From: CAG-411 sp045124315
Lineage (GTDB): Bacteria; Bacillota; Clostridia; Lachnospirales; Lachnospiraceae
DNA: 7,941 nt
Assembly: GCA_045124315.1 (NCBI GenBank)
Contig: JBGVLO010000088.1
Location: 1 to 7,941, forward strand
Direction of reading: 5' to 3'
Part shown: piece after piece, positions 1 through 5,215 of the stretch
Numbering within the stretch: position 1 is the first letter of the stretch
Layout: each line of letters opens with the position of its first letter
Made by a program: the position numbers and the translations under genes
Notes under the pieces: generated by a model
What the model was told of the DNA's origin: nothing
The model's database searches: none
The model's input: the letters and a program-made list of their open reading frames with translations, nothing else

Positions 1-1
1 C

Positions 2-325
2 ATGGCCCGCATTGCACACCGTGAGGGCTATCCCGAAATCGGCCTGTACTGGGAGAAGGCAGCCTGGGAAGAGGCTGAGCACGCTGCCAAGTTCGCAGAG
101 CTGCTGGGCGAGGATCTGGAGCCCAACATGAAGGCCACCACCAAGGAGAACCTGGCATGGCGCGTTGACTGCGAGTTCGGCGCAACCCAGGGCAAGTTCG
201 ATCTGGCCGCCTGCGCAAAGAAGAACGGCCTGGATGCCATCCACGACACCGTCCACGAGATGGCCCGCGACGAGGCCCGACATGGTAGAGCACTGGAAGG
301 CTTCCTCAAGAGATATTTTAAGTAA
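2..325 (+). CDS. Rubrerythrin / NADH peroxidase-type diiron protein, 3' part (5' end outside window)
   Basis: This is the C-terminal ~107 residues of a ferritin-like diiron protein of the rubrerythrin family, which detoxifies hydrogen peroxide in the cytoplasm of anaerobes. Two diiron-type ExxH motifs are visible: EAEH at residues 24-27 and EARH at 91-94 of the visible part, in the last helices of the four-helix bundle. The end, LKRYFK, is typical for clostridial members usually annotated NADH peroxidase. The reading frame is open at the left edge, so the internal ATG at 2 is not the true start; in the reverse-rubrerythrin arrangement the missing N-terminus would carry a rubredoxin-like domain, which cannot be checked here. 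Codons up to about base 277 nearly all end in G/C (CGC, CTG, GCC, AAG). The last 16 codons use CGA, AGA, CAT, GGT, TAT and TTT instead. I read this as a tail supplied by an integrated element. Confidence 0.9.
   Translation: MARIAHREGYPEIGLYWEKAAWEEAEHAAKFAELLGEDLEPNMKATTKENLAWRVDCEFGATQGKFDLAACAKKNGLDAIHDTVHEMARDEARHGRALEGFLKRYFK
276..325 (+). other. Presumed attachment-site junction (attL) inside the rubrerythrin 3' end
   Basis: Codon and base composition change abruptly within one continuous reading frame. Up to GAG GCC CG the third positions are almost uniformly G/C; from the following A CAT GGT AGA onward they are largely A/T, while the encoded residues stay those expected of the family. 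A tyrosine recombinase lies in the same AT-rich block. The simplest reading is that recombination took place in a short core around bases 270-290 and that the element carries a replacement gene tail. No second copy of this core is visible in the window, so the exact core and the right-hand site are unknown. Confidence 0.55.
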
Positions 326-363
326 GAAAAAGCCAGAAAGTACAAGGGTTTTTAGAACTTTAT

Positions 364-401
364 GGGGTCGGTTGAAATATACCGATCCCTTTCTTTTTGT
401 T
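364..401 (+). terminator. Rho-independent terminator after the rubrerythrin gene
   Basis: A 9-bp stem pairs 364-372 (GGGGTCGGT) with 381-389 (ACCGATCCC), including one G-U pair and an 8-base loop. It is followed by a T-rich tail, TTTCTTTTTGTT. It sits 38 bases after the rubrerythrin stop codon, on the element side of the presumed junction, so the element appears to bring both a gene tail and a terminator. Confidence 0.8.
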
Positions 402-406
402 AGTGG

Positions 407-479
407 CTGTGTCCAAAACACAGTTTTGTTTTTCTGTGTTTCTAAAAACTGTGTAAGAAAAAACTGTGTTAAACTGTGC
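407..479 (+). repeat. Array of CTGTGT / ACTGTGT repeats
   Basis: CTGTGT occurs at 407-412, 434-439, 449-454 and 464-469, with a variant CTGTGC at 474-479 and an inverted copy ACACAG at 418-423. Start-to-start distances are 27, 15, 15 and 10 bases. Several copies sit in a wider AAAACTGTGT context. The array lies 120-200 bases from the presumed attL core and between two terminators, where no protein is encoded. The position and spacing suit arm-type binding sites for an integrase or excisionase, but this role is inferred. Confidence 0.5.
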
Positions 480-510
480 AAAAAACCGCCCTATTTCTAG
501 GGCGGTTTTT
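479..510 (-). terminator. Strong bidirectional terminator for the DUF2325-like gene
   Basis: A 13-bp perfect stem pairs 481-493 with 498-510 around the loop TTTC (core CCGCCCTA/TAGGGCGG), with A-run and T-run flanks on the two sides. On the minus strand it follows the stop codon of the 549-aa gene at 515 directly and supplies its T tract. On the plus strand it would also stop any read-through from the host gene, insulating the element. Confidence 0.88.
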
Positions 511-514
511 GGTT

Positions 515-2164
515 TTACAATATGGTACTCATTGTGTGATAGATCGTATTGATGTTTTTCGTATTACATCTAACGATTGGAATGTTTGTTAAAGCTGCTG
601 TAGAGTTTACTTTATAAAACATTGCGTGAGACATATATTTTATTAACATTACAACGCCATCAACTTTGATGTTTTTCAAAGAATATCCCTCTGTTTCCAT
701 AAACAAACTATTCGGGAACTCTTTACGCAACTGAGGAAGTGCTTCTTTGGCTGCTCCAACAAACAGATAACGCTTTTGCTTTAACTCATCCAGATTTATT
801 TCTTCTTGAACATCTGGATCATCAGCCGATAAGAGTAATTCAATGTATTTTTCTTTACTTGCAAGCTGAATTTTGAGAGAGGAAATTTCTTCATCTTTTG
901 CATTTAATTTATTAGCAAAGTCCGCTATAGAACGCTCATATGGTAAAATATCCGAATCTATTTTCTTACTCATTTGAGCAAGAAGCATTTGGTTTTGCTC
1001 TGCTAGTGAAGAAACCTTTTCTAAGCAGACCTTCATTTGCGCTTCCAGAGCCGAAATTATATTCTCATATCTGACAGAAAGTGCCTGCTGAGTAATCTTC
1101 TCCCACGAAAAATTCCTATAATAATCCTCCATTGATACTGTAAATAGTTTGCTAAAAATACTTAAATTATACATATACATTATGGCGTACAAATCTACTA
1201 ACGGAGATTCCGACATACATTTGCGAGCCAAGTAAAGCATTGACATTTGTTCTCCCGTTTCTTTTAGTAGACGAGCATAAGCTGTTGTAACAACATTTTT
1301 ATAGTAAATATCAATTAGTTCATCTACATTCGGACGATAACCTAAGGAGTAGCCAGATCTTTGTCGGCTTGTAACGGTGACTTGCTCATACCATGCAGCA
1401 CCACAATGCTGATCTATAAGTATATCTCTAGCCGTACCTGTTACAATTCCATCCAGCAAGGGGGACATGGGGGTGCTTTTATCAGTAGACTTTGAACGCA
1501 AAATTTCTCCTAATACCTGAGCAATATTATCCGCTTTGATATTAGGATCATTAAATGTTTTACTAGCAGCCAAAGCTAATTCTTCTTTTCGTTTCGAGAC
1601 ATATCTTTCATACTGCTTTGAAGTAAAGATACTTTCACCCGTATTGAAACGGAAATTATCTAATTTGTAGTGATCAGAAGTCAGAAGACCATACTGTTCT
1701 GCTCTGCAAAAAGAAGAAAAATCGATCCCGTAGATTTCTATATCCCAGATCACATCAGAATAGAACAACGCAAAAAGCTCAAATTGCTGCCTATGCTGGA
1801 TATTTGATTTAATTAAGTCTGTGTATGGACTATGATTCTTTTCGTAAAGTGACTCAGCTTTTTTTAATTTCAAAATTATATCGGGGAATTTTTTGCTATA
1901 GAAACTATAGAAAGATTCAAGAATAGCATTGTTATTTTCGGATTCCTCAAAAATAATATATGCCATATCCGTAAAAATAGTTTCTCTTGGACTTAAACAA
2001 ATAAATCTATGTTCGTGCAATCTTTGTACTAGTTTCCTATTGTCAATATGAATAAGTTCATATAATTGCTGAAGACAAGAGTAATCTTTCTGTTCTATTG
2101 ATCCATTTAAGACGCCAAGCATTGCATACCTAGCGCATAAATACTTTTGCTCTTTCGTGTACAT
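515..2164 (-). CDS. 549-aa cargo protein with coiled coil and DUF2325-like C-terminal domain
   Basis: I do not recognise the first ~360 residues, which are mixed and mostly helical-looking with no clear membrane segment or catalytic motif. Residues about 366-445 look like a long coiled coil, rich in Glu, Lys, Gln and Leu. Residues about 465-549 resemble the DUF2325 family: a Rossmann-like start KRYLFVGAA (464-472), then VDGVVMLIKYMSHAMFYKV (501-519) with the Ser-His pair at 512-513, then IPIVRC (528-533). DUF2325 has no settled biochemical role that I can state. The ATG at 2164 has a strong Shine-Dalgarno GGGGAGG (2172-2178) seven bases upstream and a good promoter. The gene is monocistronic, points away from the replication region, and is AT-rich like the element, so it is probably cargo. 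A defence or stress-sensing role is possible but is inference only. Confidence 0.85.
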   Translation of the reverse strand: MYTKEQKYLCARYAMLGVLNGSIEQKDYSCLQQLYELIHIDNRKLVQRLHEHRFICLSPRETIFTDMAYIIFEESENNNAILESFYSFYSKKFPDIILKLKKAESLYEKNHSPYTDLIKSNIQHRQQFELFALFYSDVIWDIEIYGIDFSSFCRAEQYGLLTSDHYKLDNFRFNTGESIFTSKQYERYVSKRKEELALAASKTFNDPNIKADNIAQVLGEILRSKSTDKSTPMSPLLDGIVTGTARDILIDQHCGAAWYEQVTVTSRQRSGYSLGYRPNVDELIDIYYKNVVTTAYARLLKETGEQMSMLYLARKCMSESPLVDLYAIMYMYNLSIFSKLFTVSMEDYYRNFSWEKITQQALSVRYENIISALEAQMKVCLEKVSSLAEQNQMLLAQMSKKIDSDILPYERSIADFANKLNAKDEEISSLKIQLASKEKYIELLLSADDPDVQEEINLDELKQKRYLFVGAAKEALPQLRKEFPNSLFMETEGYSLKNIKVDGVVMLIKYMSHAMFYKVNSTAALTNIPIVRCNTKNINTIYHTMSTIL

Positions 2165-2193
2165 AATGGTTCCTCCCCGTGTTATTCATAATA

Positions 2194-2222
2194 ATTCTAG
2201 CGTAAAATTCTTATTTGGGCAA
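2194..2222 (-). promoter_or_regulatory. Sigma-70-type promoter of the DUF2325-like gene
   Basis: Read on the minus strand, TTGCCC (2217-2222) and TAGAAT (2194-2199) are separated by exactly 17 bases. Transcription would start near 2187, leaving a short leader with the Shine-Dalgarno GGGGAGG at 2172-2178. The -35 box overlaps a near-copy of the iteron motif (ATTTGGGC, 2213-2220), so Rep binding there could also repress this gene. Confidence 0.65.
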
Positions 2223-2456
2223 TCATAAATATATTTATATGGGCAACAGTCATTTCTATTTTCTGATTTGGGAAAGGAATTTGGGAATAAATCAAACAAT
2301 ACACAAAACATATGTATAGAATATATAACCTACGCACGCCAGCGATTTGGGCTTGTCTAAAATCGCTGGAGATTTGGGAACTGATCCCAGAAATCAACCC
2401 CAAAAACCGCAATAAATTCCCAAACGGAACATATCAACCATTTGGGAATTTGGGAA
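2213..2456 (+). repeat. Iteron cluster ATTTGGGAA (candidate replication origin)
   Basis: Five exact copies of ATTTGGGAA lie at 2266-2274, 2279-2287, 2372-2380, 2440-2448 and 2448-2456; the last two share one base. Near-copies ATTTGGGC are at 2213-2220 and 2345-2352, and an inverted TTCCCAAA lies at 2417-2424. The cluster is directly upstream of rep and flanked by AT-rich DNA. Iterons near rep usually bind the initiator. The spacing is irregular (13 to 93 bases), so this is not a CRISPR array or a simple tandem repeat. The whole stretch 2165-2742 contains no convincing gene. Confidence 0.7.
2339..2369 (+). other. Perfect 10-bp hairpin inside the iterons (candidate nick site)
   Basis: CCAGCGATTT (2339-2348) and AAATCGCTGG (2360-2369) pair perfectly around the 11-base loop GGGCTTGTCTA. 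HUH-type Rep proteins usually nick in the loop of a hairpin at the double-strand origin. The loop contains CTTGTCTA, which loosely recalls the CTTGATA nick sequence of the pC194 group, but the match is partial and the assignment is inferred from position. The stem also contains an iteron-like ATTTGGGC. Confidence 0.5.
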
Positions 2457-2505
2457 TTTACACCGCAGGGGATGCTTGCGAACGGCGATTTTGTATCCCC
2501 GTTTG

Positions 2506-2534
2506 TTGTATAATCAAAATTTTCTGTGTATAAT
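2506..2534 (+). promoter_or_regulatory. Candidate promoter upstream of rep, with twin TATAAT boxes
   Basis: TTGTAT (2506-2511) and TATAAT (2529-2534) are 17 bases apart. A second TATAAT (2509-2514) lies 20 bases upstream and overlaps the -35. A third TATAAT at 2635-2640, with a poor -35, could start a shorter rep transcript. All point toward rep, but the transcript from the first would cross a hairpin (2555-2579) and an attenuator-like terminator before reaching it. Confidence 0.5.
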
Positions 2535-2540
2535 ATAGAT

Positions 2541-2590
2541 AGGACAATAAAAATAGCCTTAACGCTGCAAGTTAAGGCTGAAAGGACAAT
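2541..2590 (+). promoter_or_regulatory. Leader hairpin flanked by AGGACAAT direct repeats
   Basis: AGCCTTAAC (2555-2563) pairs with GTTAAGGCT (2571-2579) around the loop GCTGCAA. The hairpin is framed by two identical AGGACAAT copies (2541-2548 and 2583-2590). No T tract follows, so it is not a terminator. In a plasmid-like rep leader such a structure could be a target for copy-number control RNA, a single-strand origin element, or a protein site; the sequence does not decide between these. Confidence 0.45.
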
Positions 2591-2682
2591 GCTTATGGAA
2601 CAATCATCATTTATATAACTATCTATACTTATTTTATAATAGCAATAGGATCATAGTCAAGACTTCTAGTTGTATTTTTGGT

Positions 2683-2710
2683 GGTGTTTCTGCAAAGAAA
2701 CGCCTTTTTT
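2683..2710 (+). terminator. Attenuator-like terminator in the rep leader
   Basis: GGTGTTTCT (2683-2691) pairs with AGAAACGCC (2696-2704), including one G-U pair, around the GCAA loop. Six T residues follow (2705-2710). It lies only 33 bases before the rep start codon and after every visible promoter box, so rep transcripts must pass through it. Rolling-circle plasmids often control copy number by premature termination in the rep leader, and this arrangement fits that. No clear antisense promoter was found. Confidence 0.65.
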
Positions 2711-2742
2711 GTTGCCCAAAATATAGAAAGGAGTTTTACATT

Positions 2743-4056
2743 ATGAATGAACATAACGGCGGAAAGCCAACAAATTTTGAAATAGTTACTCTATTAGATT
2801 ATTTACCCGAAGAATCATTAGCCCAAATTCTAAAAAGTCGTTGGGAAAGCGAGCAAATAATTATGTATGTATATTGTTTGCATGACAAAGATACCTACAC
2901 CGAAGAAGACGAAAAGGAAGGCAAGGGTAAGGCTGGCGAACTTAAAAAGCCCCATTGGCATATTTATATAAAGCTAAAATACACTAGAACATTTGAGGAT
3001 GTTGCAAAATGGTTTGGTCTTTCTTCTAATTTTGTAATGAAAATGAAAAAAAGAAATTTTGATGATGGATGCTTATATGCTACTCACGCCAATGCACCAG
3101 AGAAATATCAATATTCTGTACTTGAAGCAAAATGTAGTCCAGGATTCGACTATGCAAAACTCGTTGAAGTAAAACAACAATCATTCAAGCGTGAAAAGAA
3201 AAAGGATGCTGCCTATCAAAGAAAAATGGAAATTGTCAGTATGATCGAAGATGGTACAATAAACCCTCTCAATGTACATGATGTGATAGAGCCAGAGGAT
3301 TGGCAAAACTACAGCAAAGCAATTAAATTAGGCTTTGAACGCCAAGAAGCCCGTTTAGAAATGAACAACGAACGAAATATGCAATGTATTTATATCGCTG
3401 GTAAAACTAGGGCTTGTAAAACAGCTCTCGCAAAAATGATTTTAGAGCAATATACTCCCTCATATTTGATCTGTAATAGCCACGATCCATTACAAAATTA
3501 TAGAGGACAATTAGGCATCTGTATTGACGATGTTTCGTTTGAAACTTTTGGATGGAAAGATTTTTTGAATATGGCTGACAATGATACTTCCACACCTGTC
3601 AAGAGCCGTTTTAGAAATAAGACTATGTACTGCAAATTACTAATAATCACAACAACCCAAGAGCCATTTGAACTTGTAAAAAAAATAGCTGGATCGGAAA
3701 ACGAAAACAAGAAACAATTTTATAGAAGATTCAAAACATATTATTATGCTGATTATGAAAAGATAAAAGAATATCGTTTCAATGCTGATCCTGCGGTAAT
3801 GCAATATGAACTAGTTCGCACAATACCCAATTTAGCTGTTCCTATAATGGACGAGTTAAGAAAAAGAAAAGATCAAGATTGTATTGAAATTGATCTTTTA
3901 GAAACTATACAAAATTACGCCAACAAGAAGAAAGTTCTAATTCTGGACAAAAGACCTCATGTAATGGAAGATCCTGCGCCTGCTGCTGAAAAGGCAAAAA
4001 AGGACGATGATCTGTTCGGGGATATACCCGATCTTCTTAATCTGGCTGGTATATAA
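2743..4056 (+). CDS. rep: HUH-endonuclease / SF3-helicase replication initiator (Rep, CRESS-plasmid type)
   Basis: This 437-aa initiator should nick and unwind the origin for rolling-circle replication. The N-terminal domain (about 10-130) matches the pMV158-type Rep_2 pattern: motif I YCLHDKD (44-50), motif II PHWHIYIKL (70-78) with metal ligands H71 and H73, and motif III YATHANAPEKYQYS (112-125) with likely nucleophile Y112. The second domain (about 205-340) is an SF3 helicase: a Walker A-like GKTRACKT (220-227), Walker B GICIDDV (258-264), sensor-like LLIITTT (299-305), and an arginine-finger-like FYRRF (326-330). Two positions deviate: Cys stands where Gly normally precedes the Walker Lys, and motif C ends in Thr rather than Asn. 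The C-terminus is Lys/Asp-rich and ends near DLFGDIPDLLNL. The start has AAAGGAG (2727-2733) nine bases upstream. The HUH plus SF3 combination is known from plasmids related to CRESS-DNA viruses. Confidence 0.88.
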   Translation: MNEHNGGKPTNFEIVTLLDYLPEESLAQILKSRWESEQIIMYVYCLHDKDTYTEEDEKEGKGKAGELKKPHWHIYIKLKYTRTFEDVAKWFGLSSNFVMKMKKRNFDDGCLYATHANAPEKYQYSVLEAKCSPGFDYAKLVEVKQQSFKREKKKDAAYQRKMEIVSMIEDGTINPLNVHDVIEPEDWQNYSKAIKLGFERQEARLEMNNERNMQCIYIAGKTRACKTALAKMILEQYTPSYLICNSHDPLQNYRGQLGICIDDVSFETFGWKDFLNMADNDTSTPVKSRFRNKTMYCKLLIITTTQEPFELVKKIAGSENENKKQFYRRFKTYYYADYEKIKEYRFNADPAVMQYELVRTIPNLAVPIMDELRKRKDQDCIEIDLLETIQNYANKKKVLILDKRPHVMEDPAPAAEKAKKDDDLFGDIPDLLNLAGI

Positions 4057-4077
4057 AACCGCTGCTGCGCCGATCTA

Positions 4078-4107
4078 TTGCTTCTGCCTGCCTAAAAATG
4101 GTAAAAT
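4078..4107 (+). promoter_or_regulatory. Promoter of the candidate large RNA
   Basis: TTGCTT (4078-4083) and TAAAAT (4102-4107) are 18 bases apart, placing a start near 4114. It lies 22 bases after the rep stop codon. No open reading frame with a ribosome site follows for nearly 600 bases, so the transcript is expected to be non-coding. The same -35 hexamer with the same 18-base spacing is used in the promoter at 7589-7618. Confidence 0.55.
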
Positions 4108-4113
4108 ATAGGT

Positions 4114-4617
4114 AGAAAGTATATTGATTTTCGTTTTCACGAAATCCAAAGTAAAGAGTTTATAAAGTGTTTGCCTTTTTCTTTGTTTAGGTAACAGAAA
4201 AACAATGGAAGTATTCTATCCCCCATCGGGATCTAAAGTATAGATTTAATAAGTGTCTATGGCTTCATGCCGTCACAATCAAGTGAACATATCAACATGA
4301 TTGATTGTTCTATTTCTTTCTAGGATGGAAAATCCGTTTTTGGTGTAGGAGTATACCCGTGAAAAGGTATTAGAGTTGTTTGCGTATTCAATTCGTGCTC
4401 CTACAACGAAAGACAGATTTTGACATTCTTCGACATATAACATCCAAGGCACATTCAAGACATTTTTCTTTAGCGTATTTTATTATTCCTACACCAAAAA
4501 TACGCTTGATCAGATAAAGCCCCTTGTAGCAAGGGATAGCGACTGATCTATTTAGCCGAAAGGCTGTTCTAATGTTGGTATTGCTACCCACAAAGGCGTT
4601 AGCCTTTATAATTTTTT
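4114..4617 (+). ncRNA. Candidate large structured non-coding RNA (~500 nt)
   Basis: The stretch 4057-4696 has no credible gene but is dense in complementary segments. The strongest is a perfect 14-bp pairing of 4337-4350 with 4487-4500. Others are: 4126-4134/4139-4146 (one bulge); 4259-4263/4268-4272; 4275-4281/4302-4308; 4345-4351/4398-4404; 4472-4481/4497-4506 (10 bp); 4508-4513/4543-4548 enclosing CCCTTG/CAAGGG (4521-4526/4530-4535); AGCC-GAAA-GGCT (4554-4565), a GNRA tetraloop; GGTA/TACC (4577-4580/4585-4588). It is bounded by a promoter and a terminator. Size, gut-clostridial mobile context and elaborate folding recall the ornate large RNA classes ROOL and GOLLD, but I cannot confirm membership by eye. 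Several pairings exclude one another, so the fold is not settled. Confidence 0.55.
4592..4617 (+). terminator. Terminator at the end of the candidate large RNA
   Basis: AAAGGC (4592-4597) and GCCTTT (4602-4607) form a 6-bp stem around GTTA, followed by ATAA and six T residues (4612-4617). The T tract is displaced by four bases from the stem, so termination may be incomplete, allowing some read-through into the exonuclease-integrase operon, for which no strong promoter of its own is seen. Confidence 0.6.
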
Positions 4618-4635
4618 CGTCTTTAGGCTGTCTAA

Positions 4636-4697
4636 TGTCCCCATTGAGGCGGAGGGACGGACAATTTATTGTCTGTCCAGTAGCCGCAATGGGGACA
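4636..4697 (+). promoter_or_regulatory. Two-part hairpin ending on the start codon of the next gene
   Basis: The outer stem pairs TGTCCCCATTG (4636-4646) with CAATGGGGACA (4687-4697), 11 bp without mismatch. The inner stem pairs GGACGGACAAT (4655-4665) with ATTGTCTGTCC (4668-4678), 11 bp with one G-U pair and almost no loop. The outer stem ends at the A of the ATG at 4697, and there is no T tract, so it is not a terminator. It could control translation as RNA or, as DNA, form a cruciform-like origin, transfer or recombination site. No choice can be made from the sequence alone. Confidence 0.65.
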
Positions 4698-5215
4698 TGG
4701 AAAAGAAAAAGGCTGGAACAAAAGAAAAAAACAATGAAAGGAGAAACTTAATCTACAAAAAATTATATGTGATCGTACAACCCGATCACCATAATACAGA
4801 ATACACCGAAAACACCCAAAAAGCCGAAAGAATCATCGTCATGGATCTTTATGGCGAGATACTTCTGGATGCTGGTTTTACTGCCGATAGCTATTTATAT
4901 ATTCGCCGTTTGTTGTCGAGAAATGTCGAATTTATAACCTATGACGGAGATTTGCTCCGACACATGATCTGGAAATTCTGGAATTGGGATAATATAAACA
5001 TACTGGATCTGCAAGCCGTTTTCACTATGGTTTATGGAAAGCATAAGGGCTGGACAGATAAAAACGGCAACCCTCTTTCTATCTGGCAACCTCTGTCCGC
5101 TGCATTAGAATATTATGACGAACAGGACAACAGCGTTGATCTGGCTGATCCTCTGGATGTAATTACAAAGACAATGACACTACATAGAAAAATGAAAGGA
5201 GATCTAATCTTATGA
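4697..5215 (+). CDS. Inactive DnaQ-like (DEDDh-fold) protein
   Basis: The protein is a diverged paralogue of its downstream neighbour. YKKLYVIVQ (20-28) aligns with MKKIIIDTE, FITYDGDLL (79-87) with the ExoII region, and LDLQAVFTMVYG (103-114) with YDVMEVFAEIYG; WQPLSAALEYYD (130-141) aligns with WQKLTTCARYYD. The ExoI Asp and Glu are replaced by Ile and Gln (IVQ), and the ExoIII histidine is missing in NSVDLADPLD (145-154), so it should lack nuclease activity. The reading frame is intact, so it is not obviously a pseudogene; a structural or regulatory partner of the active enzyme is plausible. The start is uncertain: ATG 4697 has no properly spaced Shine-Dalgarno and adds a Lys-rich tail, while a perfect AAAGGAG (4737-4743) precedes codons ATC and TAC but no ATG. 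The stop overlaps the next ATG as ATGA. Confidence 0.75.
   Translation: MEKKKAGTKEKNNERRNLIYKKLYVIVQPDHHNTEYTENTQKAERIIVMDLYGEILLDAGFTADSYLYIRRLLSRNVEFITYDGDLLRHMIWKFWNWDNINILDLQAVFTMVYGKHKGWTDKNGNPLSIWQPLSAALEYYDEQDNSVDLADPLDVITKTMTLHRKMKGDLIL
4737..4743 (+). promoter_or_regulatory. Orphan Shine-Dalgarno AAAGGAG with no ATG after it
   Basis: AATGAAAGGAG (4733-4743) is identical to 5191-5201 ahead of the active exonuclease. There, the ATG comes ten bases later; here the equivalent codon is TAC (4754-4756), followed by the same AAA AA context. The site sits inside the reading frame opened at 4697. An ATC codon in frame at 4751 is seven bases downstream and could act as a weak start. Confidence 0.6.

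Noticed and set aside
28..345. Open frame on the minus strand across the rubrerythrin gene
   Set aside because: It mirrors a recognised GC-rich gene on the other strand and has no family features or ribosome site.
165..500. Plus-strand frame running out of the rubrerythrin gene through the repeat array
   Set aside because: It crosses two terminators and the CTGTGT array and gives low-complexity sequence.
2213..2456. CRISPR array
   Set aside because: Repeats are only 8-9 bases with irregular spacing and mixed orientation, and no cas gene is present.
2197..2533. Short frames on both strands over the iteron region
   Set aside because: Their sequence is made of the iteron repeats and hairpins, and neither has a ribosome site; the region reads as an origin.
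4388..4591. 67-aa minus-strand frame
   Set aside because: It lies inside the structured stretch, antisense to its hairpins, with no recognisable protein features.
4689..4751. 20-codon leader peptide (ATG 4689 to TAA 4749-4751)
   Set aside because: It has no Shine-Dalgarno sequence, its start is inside the hairpin stem, and it is mostly Lys from an A-rich stretch.
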